Shown here: positions 16,585 through 24,619 of the stretch, one piece after another
Layout: each line of letters opens with the position of its first letter
Numbering within the stretch: the first letter of the stretch is position 1
Assembly (NCBI GenBank): GCA_937924525.1
Contig: CALDSU010000005.1
Coordinates: 833,748-897,747, forward strand
Length of the DNA stretch: 64,000 nucleotides
Origin: an uncultured Bryobacteraceae bacterium
GTDB lineage: Bacteria > Acidobacteriota > Terriglobia > Bryobacterales > Bryobacteraceae
Direction of reading: 5' to 3'
The notes under the pieces: model-generated
Database searches by the model: none
Told to the model about the DNA's origin: nothing
The model's input: only the letters and a program-made list of their open reading frames with translations
Made by a program: the position numbers and the translations under genes

Positions 16585-17793
16585 ATGACGAGTGAATCGA
16601 CGCGGCGCCAGTTTCTGCAAACCACGGCCGCGGGCGCGCTGGCGGCGTCCGCCGCGCGCGCGCAGGGCCAGAAACCGGTCCGTATTGGCGTGGTAGGCGG
16701 CCGCTTCGGGGCGACATTTCAATGGCACCTGGATCCGGACTGCGAGGTCGCCGCGGTATGCGACATCGACCCCAAGCGGCTTCAGACGCTCTCCGAGGTC
16801 TACCGCTGCGGGAACACCTACCGGACGTTCCGGGAAATGCTGAAACACCCCGGACTCAACGCGGTCGGCGTGTTCACTCCCGCGCCTACCCACGCGTGGA
16901 TGGCCGTGGAAGCGATGAAGGAGGGCAAGCACGTCATCAGCGCGGTGCCGGCAGGACTCTCGGTGGAGGAACTTGAACAACTCATCGAGACCGTGCGCCG
17001 CACGGGTTTGCGGTACATGATGGCGGAAACCAGCTATTACCGCGCCGAGGTCATCACCTGCCGCGAGATGGCGCAGGCGGGCAAGTTCGGCACCATCTTC
17101 TATTCGGAAGCCGAGTATCACCACGAAGGACTGATCGCGCTCATGTACGACGACCGCGGGCTGCCCACCTGGCGGCACGGGTTTCCGCCGATGTTCTATC
17201 CCACGCATAGCACCGGAATCGTGATTCCGGTGACCGGCGAGCGGCTGACGGAGGTGCAGGCGGTCGGCTGGGGGGACGGCCACGAAATCGTGCGCACCAA
17301 CGCGTACCTGAACCCGTTCTGGAACACCACCGGCTTCTTCAAGACGTCCAAGGGGCATGCCAGCCGCATCGCCGTGTTCTGGCACGTGGCCGCGGGAGGC
17401 GCCGAGCGCGGGCACTTCTACGGCAACCGGATGTCCTACATCATGGAGCGCCCCGAGAAATCGCCTAACACGATCGTGCGGATCGCGCGGAACGGCCAGA
17501 CGCAGATCGACGCCAACGGCTACCCCGAAGGCAAGGTGGAGATGGAAGTGGACCGCGGCGGCAATTACCTGGACCGCCTGCCCGAGCCGATGCGGATCAA
17601 GACCGGACACGGCAACTCGCATACCTTCCTGACGCACGAGTTTGTGCGGGCGATCGTGGAGAACCGGCACCCGGCCGTCAACGTGTGGGAGGCGGTGGCG
17701 TACACGCTGCCCGGGCTGATCGCGCACCAATCGGCGCTGAAAGGCGGCGAGCCCATGAAGATCCGCGATTACGGCGAAGCCCCCGCCGCTTGA
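16585..17793 (+). CDS. Tat-exported Gfo/Idh/MocA-family oxidoreductase
   Basis: A 402-residue NAD(P)-dependent sugar-type oxidoreductase. Residues 1-27 are a twin-arginine leader (STRRQFLQTTAAGALAASAARA), so the folded holoenzyme would be exported. The Rossmann domain starts at residue 32 with RIGVVGGRFG and includes VAAVCDIDPKR. The usual EKP motif of the family is replaced by ISAVPAGLS near residues 112-120, so the catalytic Lys of that motif appears to be absent; the fold is kept but activity may be altered. The C-terminal half is the typical open-sheet substrate domain. In Acidobacteria and Planctomycetes many such paralogs occur near sugar-utilisation genes; the substrate cannot be predicted. 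It converges on the sialate esterase-like gene. Confidence 0.87.
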   Translation: MTSESTRRQFLQTTAAGALAASAARAQGQKPVRIGVVGGRFGATFQWHLDPDCEVAAVCDIDPKRLQTLSEVYRCGNTYRTFREMLKHPGLNAVGVFTPAPTHAWMAVEAMKEGKHVISAVPAGLSVEELEQLIETVRRTGLRYMMAETSYYRAEVITCREMAQAGKFGTIFYSEAEYHHEGLIALMYDDRGLPTWRHGFPPMFYPTHSTGIVIPVTGERLTEVQAVGWGDGHEIVRTNAYLNPFWNTTGFFKTSKGHASRIAVFWHVAAGGAERGHFYGNRMSYIMERPEKSPNTIVRIARNGQTQIDANGYPEGKVEMEVDRGGNYLDRLPEPMRIKTGHGNSHTFLTHEFVRAIVENRHPAVNVWEAVAYTLPGLIAHQSALKGGEPMKIRDYGEAPAA

Positions 17794-17831
17794 AGCGCCC
17801 CTGTCGCCACGGTGCGCAGGAACGCCGGACG

Positions 17832-19259
17832 TTATTCGATCGCCAGCGGGCCGAAGACCGGCACGGCCATGTCTTCGCTGTCCACGATATTGCAATAGGG
17901 GTCCTTCCCCTGTCCGTACCACAACGTCGCGCCTGACGGCGGACCCGCCGGGCCAAAACCTACGTGCAGCAAAATGGCGCTCCCGTCGGCCGGGTCGACG
18001 CGCGTTTTGTAGATCGCCGCCACCGGCTGCCCTTGCGCGTCGTTGATGGCGAAGCCCGCCATCCGTCCTTGGCTGCGCAGGTGGCCGTTGACGCTGGCGA
18101 ACCGGACGCGAATCACGCCGGCGCTAAATTTGGCCGAGAGCGGGCGCGGGCCGCGCTGGGCTTGTCCCGTAGCCAGCTTGGCCAGCCGCTGGCCGAGAAT
18201 CTTCAGCCCCTGGGTCCCGATGTGGATGCCGTCGTCCAGTTCGAGGTCAATGGCGGGCGCCATGCCCGTGTGGGGCAGTTTGCTCTCGACCAAGCGCTCC
18301 GCCTCCTGCACCTGATTCCACCCCGGCTGGTTGGAATAGTTGACGTGCCGGCCAAGCTGGACGAAGTAGAACGGCAGGTCCGGCGCATTCAGATCGGAGC
18401 GGAAGGCCGCAATCAGGCGCTCGAATTTCTCCTGGTACAGCCCGGAGGAGCCCGGTCCGGTATCGGACTCCCCCTGATACCACAGCACTCCGGTGACCTT
18501 GCCGCCCGCGGCTTGAATCCGCCGGTACGTGGAGCCGTAAAGGGAATCGCCGCCCTGATCCTTCTTGCGCGGGTCCCATTGGTCCATCGACGTGCCGCCG
18601 TGCGCGCAGGACAGCAGGCCCACCGGCACGCCGGTGCGTTTTACCATCTCGACGGCGAACGGCAAACCCAGACCCGCGCCCTTTTTGCGATTGGCCAGCA
18701 AGGCGCGCAGGCGGTCGCCGCTCATCTTCTCGGGCTCCTTGTTCTGGTTGCGCGGCCAGTGCACACGGTCCACCGCGTTGGCCAGCGTGTGCAAGGGTTC
18801 TTCCGCCAGCACCCACTGGTCGCTCATGTCAAAATTGTGGACCAGTTCGTGCGGCGGTTCGACATGGATCAGGTCGCCGACGCCCTGCATGTTGGACTGT
18901 CCGGCCAGCACCCACAGGTCGCCGACCAGCACGTCGTGCACGGCGGCGCGCGCCGCGCCGGCCCGCAACTCGATGGTGTAAGGTCCGCCCGCCGGCAGCC
19001 CGGTGAGGACCCCGCTCCAGGCGTTGCCGGCCACCTTGGCGAAAGGCGACCATTCGAAGCCCGGCACCACACCCCGTTTCCTGGTGACGCGCACTTCGAC
19101 GGACTGACCCGCCGGGCCTTCGCCGCGCAGCGCAATATCGGCCCTGTTCTTCTCATCGCGCTGGAACACCTGGTTGTCGGTCGCTCCGCCGGTGATCCGC
19201 AAATCGGCCGCCGCGGCGGCCATCACCGTGACCAGCAGCAGCGTATGGACAAGATGCAT
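17832..19259 (-). CDS. Sialate O-acetylesterase-like SGNH esterase, exported
   Basis: A 475-residue protein with a signal peptide (residues 1-19, ending in AAAAA-D). The catalytic block is GDLWVLAGQSNMQG at about 111-124, where Ser of GQSNM is the nucleophile. A second block is GVLWYQGESDT at about 258-268, and the C-terminal ELDDGIHIGTQG supplies Asp and His of the triad. This pattern defines the SASA/DUF303 group, which removes acetyl groups from sialic acid or plant polysaccharides such as acetylated xylan. An N-terminal beta domain (about 20-105) and a C-terminal beta domain are also typical. In a soil bacterium, deacetylation of plant glycans is more likely than sialic acid use. Its start lies 100 bases from the divergent aminotransferase. 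Confidence 0.88.
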   Translation of the reverse strand: MHLVHTLLLVTVMAAAAADLRITGGATDNQVFQRDEKNRADIALRGEGPAGQSVEVRVTRKRGVVPGFEWSPFAKVAGNAWSGVLTGLPAGGPYTIELRAGAARAAVHDVLVGDLWVLAGQSNMQGVGDLIHVEPPHELVHNFDMSDQWVLAEEPLHTLANAVDRVHWPRNQNKEPEKMSGDRLRALLANRKKGAGLGLPFAVEMVKRTGVPVGLLSCAHGGTSMDQWDPRKKDQGGDSLYGSTYRRIQAAGGKVTGVLWYQGESDTGPGSSGLYQEKFERLIAAFRSDLNAPDLPFYFVQLGRHVNYSNQPGWNQVQEAERLVESKLPHTGMAPAIDLELDDGIHIGTQGLKILGQRLAKLATGQAQRGPRPLSAKFSAGVIRVRFASVNGHLRSQGRMAGFAINDAQGQPVAAIYKTRVDPADGSAILLHVGFGPAGPPSGATLWYGQGKDPYCNIVDSEDMAVPVFGPLAIE

Positions 19260-19360
19260 TGCTGATTCCTTCCTTTCGCCCGACGGACGAACTGTCTATC
19301 ATGTCGCGCCCGGCGCGGTTGCGCAATGGCCCGCGCGCCGCAGCGCATCCTTGGGGCATC

Positions 19361-20554
19361 ATGGACTTCATGTTTTCGTCCCGCTTTCCCTGGCGCGCCG
19401 AGCCAAACGCTCTGTCCCGCCTGCTGGCGGAGAAGCAAGCCGCCGGCGTCGCCGTCATCGACCTCACCGAATCGAACCCGACGCGCGCGGGTTTTTCGTA
19501 TGAGTGGGACGAAATCGCGGCCGCGCTCGGCGACCCGCGCTCCGCCGTGTATGAGCCGAGTCCCGCCGGGCTGCTCGAAGCCCGCCAGCAGGTGGCGGCC
19601 TACTACGCGGCCCGGGGCGTCGCGGCGGATCCCGCCGGCATCTTCCTGACGGCCAGCACCAGCGAAGCCTATAGCTATGTGTTCAAGCTGCTCTGCGACC
19701 CCGGCGACGAGATCCTGATTCCGGCGCCCTCCTATCCGCTGTTTGAGCATCTGGCTGGTCTCGAAGCCGTGCGGACCGTCACGTATCCCCTCCACTTCGA
19801 TCAGGGTTGGTTGCTGGACGTGGAAGCGATCCGGGAGCGCCTGACTCCCCGTTCGCGCGCCGTGGTGGTGGTTCATCCGAACAATCCCACGGGGTCCTAT
19901 CTGAAGGCCGCCGAGTGGCGGGAGTTGTCGGCGCTTTGCCAGCGGCACGGGCTGGCGGCGATCTCCGACGAAGTCTTCGCCGACTTCGCGTTCGAACCGG
20001 ACCCGCAACGCCAGACCACCCTGGCCGGCACCGAAGGCCCGCTCGTCTTCGTCCTCAGTGGACTTTCCAAGGTGGCCGGCCTGCCGCAGATGAAACTCGG
20101 GTGGATCGTCGTCGCCGGGGCGCGGGACGTGCGCCGGCAGGCCGCCGCGCGTCTGGAGTGGATCGCCGATACGTTCCTGTCGGTGGCGTCCCCGGTGCAA
20201 TGGGCGCTGCCGCGCTTGCTGGCGGTGGGCGCGGAAGTGCGCGGGCAGATCCGCGCCCGCACCGGGCGGAACCTGGAGCGTCTGCGCGCTGCCGCGACGC
20301 CGGAGACCCGCGTCCTGCCGCCCGAGGGCGGCTGGTACGCCACGATTCAGGCGCCGCGCGTCCGCTCGGAAGAGGAATGGGTGCTCGGTCTGCTGGCGCG
20401 CCACCACGTCCTGGTGCAGCCCGGCTTCTTCTACGACTTCCCTGCGGAAGCCTTTCTGATTGTCAGTCTGCTGCCGGCGCCGGAGTGGTTTGACGAAGGC
20501 GTGCGCCGGTTGCGGATCGAATTCGTCGAAGTGGCAGGGCGCGGGATGGAGTGA
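19361..20554 (+). CDS. PLP-dependent class I/II aminotransferase
   Basis: A 397-residue fold-type I aminotransferase from ATG 19361; ATG codons at 19301 and 19370 are also possible. Key motifs: NPTGSYL at about residue 175 (cofactor/substrate contact), SDEVFADF with the cofactor Asp at about 205, and SGLSKVAGLPQMKLGW with the PLP-binding Lys237. The start ESNPTRAGFSY resembles the 'LTESNPT' group of bacterial aminotransferases with unassigned substrates. Candidate donors are aromatic or branched amino acids, alanine or methionine; the sequence does not settle which. It is followed on the same strand, 112 bases later, by a radical SAM gene. Confidence 0.9.
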   Translation: MDFMFSSRFPWRAEPNALSRLLAEKQAAGVAVIDLTESNPTRAGFSYEWDEIAAALGDPRSAVYEPSPAGLLEARQQVAAYYAARGVAADPAGIFLTASTSEAYSYVFKLLCDPGDEILIPAPSYPLFEHLAGLEAVRTVTYPLHFDQGWLLDVEAIRERLTPRSRAVVVVHPNNPTGSYLKAAEWRELSALCQRHGLAAISDEVFADFAFEPDPQRQTTLAGTEGPLVFVLSGLSKVAGLPQMKLGWIVVAGARDVRRQAAARLEWIADTFLSVASPVQWALPRLLAVGAEVRGQIRARTGRNLERLRAAATPETRVLPPEGGWYATIQAPRVRSEEEWVLGLLARHHVLVQPGFFYDFPAEAFLIVSLLPAPEWFDEGVRRLRIEFVEVAGRGME

Positions 20555-20666
20555 ACGCCGGACAGCAGCGGGCGCTTCTAAGCGCTTCCCCCGAGGAAGC
20601 CCGAAAAAGTCCGATGGTAGACTGAAAGAGGTCGCGCGCGAAGCACACCGCGCTTACCGGACAACT

Positions 20667-21752
20667 ATGTCCTTTGCCGCTATCGACCGTCTCTACCGCG
20701 GGGCTTATGAAGGGCTGAACTACCGTTTGCGCAGCTTTGCCGGCGGGCGGTTCCGCCGCCGGTGCCGGCCGGTGTCGATCGGCATCCTGGTCACCAACCG
20801 CTGCAATGCCAAGTGCGTCCACTGTGACATTTGGAAGAACCGCGGACAGGAGGACTCGCCAACGCTGGAGGAATGGAAGCAGATGCTGTCCGATCTGCGC
20901 GCGTGGCTGGGTCCGGTGCATGTGTTCTTCACCGGGGGCGAAGCCCTGTTGCGCGTCTGGTCGGTCGAACTGGTCGAACACGCCTCGCGCATCGGTTTAT
21001 GGGTCGAGTTTCTCACCCACGGCTACTGGGAGGACCAGAGCCGGATCGAGAAGCTGGCCTTGGCCAATCCGGCGCGGGTCACGGTTTCGCTGGACGGGGT
21101 GGGAGACACACACACGCTGGTCCGGGGCAAGGCCGGGTTCTTCGAGAAAACCGAGCGCTCCTTGGACACGCTTCAGCGCATCCGGCGGGAGAAGGGTTTC
21201 GCGACGGTCATCCGCCTGAAAACGGTGATCATGGCGCAGAATCTGCACGCGGTCGAGGAAGTGGCGCGGTACGCGCGCGACCGTTCGATGGAAGTCTTCT
21301 ACCAGGCGGTCGAGCAGAACTACAATACCCCCGAGGATCCCGACTGGTTTCTGACGAGCGCGAACTGGCCGCGCGATCCCGAGCCGGCCGTGGCCGTAGT
21401 CCGGCGCCTGATGGAGATGCGCGAGCAGGGCTATCCGATCCGCAACAGCCGGGACCAGTTGGAAGCGATGATTCCCTACTTCCGCGACCCCGCGGCGTAC
21501 CGCCTGCAAATCCAGTCTCACCAGGCGCACGAGCGGCAGTTCCTGTGCGCGGCCCTGACGAACCTGCAATTGATGCCGAACGGCGACGTGCTGGCCTGCT
21601 GGGGCATGCCGCCGATCGGCAACTTCCGCGAGCGACCGATCCGCGAGATCTGGGAAAACCGGCCCCGGGTCTGGGAAGGCGGCTGCTGCATCGAGCGCCG
21701 CGCGACCGCCGCGGAAAAGGAAACGCTCGGCCTGGTCACGCTGGAACGCTAG
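20667..21752 (+). CDS. Radical SAM protein with SPASM-like C-terminus
   Basis: A 361-residue iron-sulfur enzyme. The SAM cluster motif is Cys46-Cys50-Cys53 (CNAKCVHC), followed by FFTGGEALLR, the SAM-binding GGE motif. The C-terminal region has further cysteines (QFLCAAL, DVLACWGMPPIGNF, GGCCIERR), arranged as in truncated SPASM/twitch domains that hold an auxiliary cluster. The 'MPNGDVLACW..IGNFRERPIREIWEN' run is typical of PqqE/MoaA-like peptide or cofactor maturases. No precursor peptide or cofactor pathway gene is visible nearby, so the substrate is unknown. ATG at 20667 is chosen because it opens the conserved region; the frame continues upstream through the aminotransferase end. Confidence 0.88.
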   Translation: MSFAAIDRLYRGAYEGLNYRLRSFAGGRFRRRCRPVSIGILVTNRCNAKCVHCDIWKNRGQEDSPTLEEWKQMLSDLRAWLGPVHVFFTGGEALLRVWSVELVEHASRIGLWVEFLTHGYWEDQSRIEKLALANPARVTVSLDGVGDTHTLVRGKAGFFEKTERSLDTLQRIRREKGFATVIRLKTVIMAQNLHAVEEVARYARDRSMEVFYQAVEQNYNTPEDPDWFLTSANWPRDPEPAVAVVRRLMEMREQGYPIRNSRDQLEAMIPYFRDPAAYRLQIQSHQAHERQFLCAALTNLQLMPNGDVLACWGMPPIGNFRERPIREIWENRPRVWEGGCCIERRATAAEKETLGLVTLER

Positions 21753-21859
21753 GCCGCCGGATCGTCTCTCCAAACATTCTGTTGCTCCTTGCGTCGCCAG
21801 CTTGCACAGCCGGTGAGCCGCCGGAGCGGGGTTTTGCGCATGTACCGGGGGAGGACAGC

Positions 21860-22585
21860 ATGATCACCACGGAGGTCGAGGTAAACAGGACGCCGGCGCA
21901 AACGATGATCGATCTCTTGACCGGGTTTTGGGTGTCGCGCGCGCTGTACGTCGCCGCTCGTCTGGGGTTGGCCGACCTGGTTGGCGAGCAGCCCGTCCTG
22001 GTAGCGGAGTTGGCGCGCGGCACGGGCGCCCACGCCGATTCGCTCTACCGCGTCATGCGGGCGCTGGCCTCCGCCACGCGCCACCCGCTGTTCGTGCAAA
22101 CCTCCGGCGGCGCGCCGGGCATGACCCTGTCGGTGGAACGGCTGGTGGCGCTGGCCGGGGAGTTCCCCCACCTGGGGTACATCAAAGAGGAAGCCGACCC
22201 TGTGATTCCGCGCATGCAGGCGCTCCATCGGGCCCGGCCCGCCCTCCGCCGGGTGTTCAGTGGCGCCGCGGGCAAAGGGTTGCTGTACGAGCTTCGCCTC
22301 GGCATGGACGGCACCATGCCGGGTTCCCCGTATTCGGATATCTATATCCGCATTTGGGACGCATGGCACGCCGGAGATTTCCCTGCCGCCCATGAGATTT
22401 TCTCGAAGCTGCTGCTGATGATCAACCTCGACCAGGTGACGCCGGGCGCGCGACAATACAACATGAAGAAGCGCGGCGTCTTCCGGACCATGGTTTCCCG
22501 GCGTCAGGAGATCCGCCTCAGCAGTCCAGCTATCGAGGAGATTGAGTTCTGTTGGGAAGCCTTGCGTCCGTACACCAAAGCGTGA
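21860..22585 (+). CDS. In-frame chimera: O-methyltransferase N-terminal dimerisation domain fused to C-terminal part of a DapA-family aldolase
   Basis: A 241-residue reading frame with a strong ribosome site (GGGGGAGG). Residues 10-71 (TPAQTMIDLLTGFWVSRALY, then LGLADLV, LARGTG and LYRVMRALAS) match the winged-helix dimerisation domain of caffeate-type O-methyltransferases. From about residue 73 the sequence switches to the second half of a dihydrodipicolinate synthase/NAL-family barrel: HPLFVQTSGGAPG, the Schiff-base Lys109 in HLGYIKEEADP, RVFSGAAGKG, ELRLGMDGTMPG and a C-terminal helical tail. The SAM-binding domain of the first and roughly the first 130 residues of the second (GTTGE loop and catalytic Tyr) are absent. 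Neither activity is expected. A deletion joining two genes at about 22067-22078 explains it; misassembly is the alternative. Its stop overlaps the next start (GTGA). Confidence 0.8.
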   Translation: MITTEVEVNRTPAQTMIDLLTGFWVSRALYVAARLGLADLVGEQPVLVAELARGTGAHADSLYRVMRALASATRHPLFVQTSGGAPGMTLSVERLVALAGEFPHLGYIKEEADPVIPRMQALHRARPALRRVFSGAAGKGLLYELRLGMDGTMPGSPYSDIYIRIWDAWHAGDFPAAHEIFSKLLLMINLDQVTPGARQYNMKKRGVFRTMVSRRQEIRLSSPAIEEIEFCWEALRPYTKA

Positions 22586-24495
22586 TCCGCCGGGTCTGCG
22601 GCCTGGCCGTCCTTTGCGCGGGAATAGCCGCGGCGGAGCCGCTCTATGACGTGGTTGTCTACGGCGGCACGCCGGGAGGCATCGCGGCGGCGGTCCAGGC
22701 CGCCCGCCTGGGCCGTAGCGTTGCGCTACTCGAGTATCACCCGCACCTGGGCGGCATGACCGCCAGCGGGCTCGGCAAATCCGACATAGAAACGCGGGAG
22801 GCCGTCAGCGGCCTGTTCCGCGAGTTCGTCGCCCGCGTCCACCGCCACTACGTGAGCCGGTATGGCGCGGATTCGGAGAACGTGCGCCTCTGCCGCGAAG
22901 GCTACTACTATGAGCCTTCCGTGGCGGAGAAGATCCTGGGCGAAATGATCGCCGGGCAAAAGCAGATTCGCGTGTTTCCGTCGCGGCGGCTGGAAGAAGC
23001 CGTGCGGAACGGCAAGCGCGTAACCGCGATCCGGGTCCGGCCCCGCGGGGGCGGTCCGGTGGAGGAATTCCGCGGCCGCGTTTTTGTCGACGCGACCTAC
23101 GAAGGCGACCTGTTTGCGTTCGCCGGCGCGCGCTACCGCCTCGGCCGAGAGAGCCGCGCCGAGTTCCACGAACTGCATGCCGGCGTCGTTTACCTGGATT
23201 ACGAAACTGGGGCGTTCCTCGCGGGCACCACCGGGGAGGGTGACCGGCGCGTCCCCGCCTACAGCTTCCGGCTCTGCCTAACCACCAACCCCGTCAACAG
23301 CTACGTCCTCACCCAGCCGCCGCCAGACTACGACCGTACCCGCTATCTCGGCTACGTCGACGACTGGAAGGCCGGCCGCATGGGCCCGCCCAAGATCATG
23401 AAGGAAGGCGTCGGGTACTTCGGCCCCACGTTCAACACCGTGGTGCGCGCCCTCTCGATCGCCGAACTGCCCAACCAGAAAACCGACGTCAACATGAATC
23501 CGCGCCCGCTGGGCTTTCCGTTCGCCGAGGAGAACGACGATTATCCGGAAGCCTCCTGGGAGCGCCGGGAACAGATCACGGCGAAACTGCGCAACCTGAC
23601 GCTGGGCCTCGTGTACTTCCTCCAGAACGATGCGGCCGTCCCGCCGGAACAGCGCCAACTGGCCAAACGCTATCACCTGGCCAGGGACGAGTTCGTGGAC
23701 AATGGCCATTTCCCCTGGCAACTCTACGTGCGGGAAGCGCGCCGGCTGGTGGGATTGTACACCTTGACGCAGAACGACACGCAAGTGGGGCCCGTCTTAG
23801 GCCGCACGCCGGTCCATCGCGACTCGATCGCCGCGGGCGAATTCCCCGTTGACAGCTTTCCGGTGCGCAAACGGCAGCCCGGACACGATGTCGCCCTCGA
23901 GGGCTACATCTTCATGCTCGACCGGCTGACCCGGCCCTATCAGATGCCCTACCGCATCATGATTCCGGAAACCGTGGACGGCTTGCTGGTGCCCGTAGCG
24001 GCATCCACGACGCACGTGGCGTTCTCCACCGTACGCCTGGAGCCAACCTGGATGGCGCTCGGCCAGGCGGCGGGAATGGCCGCCCACCTGGCGATCGAAG
24101 CGGGCGTCGAGCCCCGGGCCGTCGATGTGGACCGGTTACAGCGCGAATTGGTGTCCCGGGGCCACGTCATCACCTATTTCAAGGACATCAACCACCAGGA
24201 TCCGGCGTACGCCGCGCTGCAATACTTCGGGACCCGCGGTTTCTTCCCGGATTACTTCGCCCGCTCGGGAGATGCGGCCGATCACCGGACCGCGCGCGAC
24301 TGGTGGCGCCGCGCCACCGGCGCGCCGCCGCCCGACCCCCCTCCCGCGGACCTGGCGGCGGCGTTCACCCTTGCGGACCTGGCAAGATGGCAAGGCCGCT
24401 CTCCCGGCGCCGAAGCCTCGCGCCCCCTGACCCGAGGCGAACTCTGCCAGTTCCTGTACGCCCGCACCGCCCGGCGCTCCGAGAGTGCGCCGTAA
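22582..24495 (+). CDS. Exported FAD-dependent oxidoreductase
   Basis: A 637-residue flavoprotein. I start it at GTG 22582, which overlaps the preceding stop (GTGA) and gives an immediate signal peptide (IRRVCGLAVLCAGIAAAEP); a TTG at 22552 is the alternative. The dinucleotide-binding fold starts at about residue 22 with YDVVVYGGTPGGIAAAVQAA, followed by LLEYHPHLGGMTASGLG. FVDATYEGDLFAFAGARYRLGRES at about 170-195 is the family's conserved inner motif. The C-terminal end, LGQAAGMAAHLA, contacts FAD. This group (FAD_oxidored) is common in Planctomycetes and Acidobacteria near glycan genes, but substrates are unknown. Translational coupling suggests that it was originally in an operon with the aldolase whose remnant precedes it. 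Confidence 0.9.
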   Translation: MIRRVCGLAVLCAGIAAAEPLYDVVVYGGTPGGIAAAVQAARLGRSVALLEYHPHLGGMTASGLGKSDIETREAVSGLFREFVARVHRHYVSRYGADSENVRLCREGYYYEPSVAEKILGEMIAGQKQIRVFPSRRLEEAVRNGKRVTAIRVRPRGGGPVEEFRGRVFVDATYEGDLFAFAGARYRLGRESRAEFHELHAGVVYLDYETGAFLAGTTGEGDRRVPAYSFRLCLTTNPVNSYVLTQPPPDYDRTRYLGYVDDWKAGRMGPPKIMKEGVGYFGPTFNTVVRALSIAELPNQKTDVNMNPRPLGFPFAEENDDYPEASWERREQITAKLRNLTLGLVYFLQNDAAVPPEQRQLAKRYHLARDEFVDNGHFPWQLYVREARRLVGLYTLTQNDTQVGPVLGRTPVHRDSIAAGEFPVDSFPVRKRQPGHDVALEGYIFMLDRLTRPYQMPYRIMIPETVDGLLVPVAASTTHVAFSTVRLEPTWMALGQAAGMAAHLAIEAGVEPRAVDVDRLQRELVSRGHVITYFKDINHQDPAYAALQYFGTRGFFPDYFARSGDAADHRTARDWWRRATGAPPPDPPPADLAAAFTLADLARWQGRSPGAEASRPLTRGELCQFLYARTARRSESAP

Positions 24496-24619
24496 GCAAG
24501 AAGGTCCAACGTCTTTCGCCACGGCGGACCTCGCCATCAGTGAGTGGCCGGCGACGAAGGCGCGCCGCACTACTTTCGAGGAACTGTGCGAATCCGGATG
24601 GTGGTTCCGCGCCGCGCCC

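Noticed and set aside
24496..24619. Possible terminator between the FAD oxidoreductase and dnaE (GGTCC...GGACC)
   Set aside because: Only five pairs with a 19-base loop and no T run; not distinguishable from chance in GC-rich DNA.
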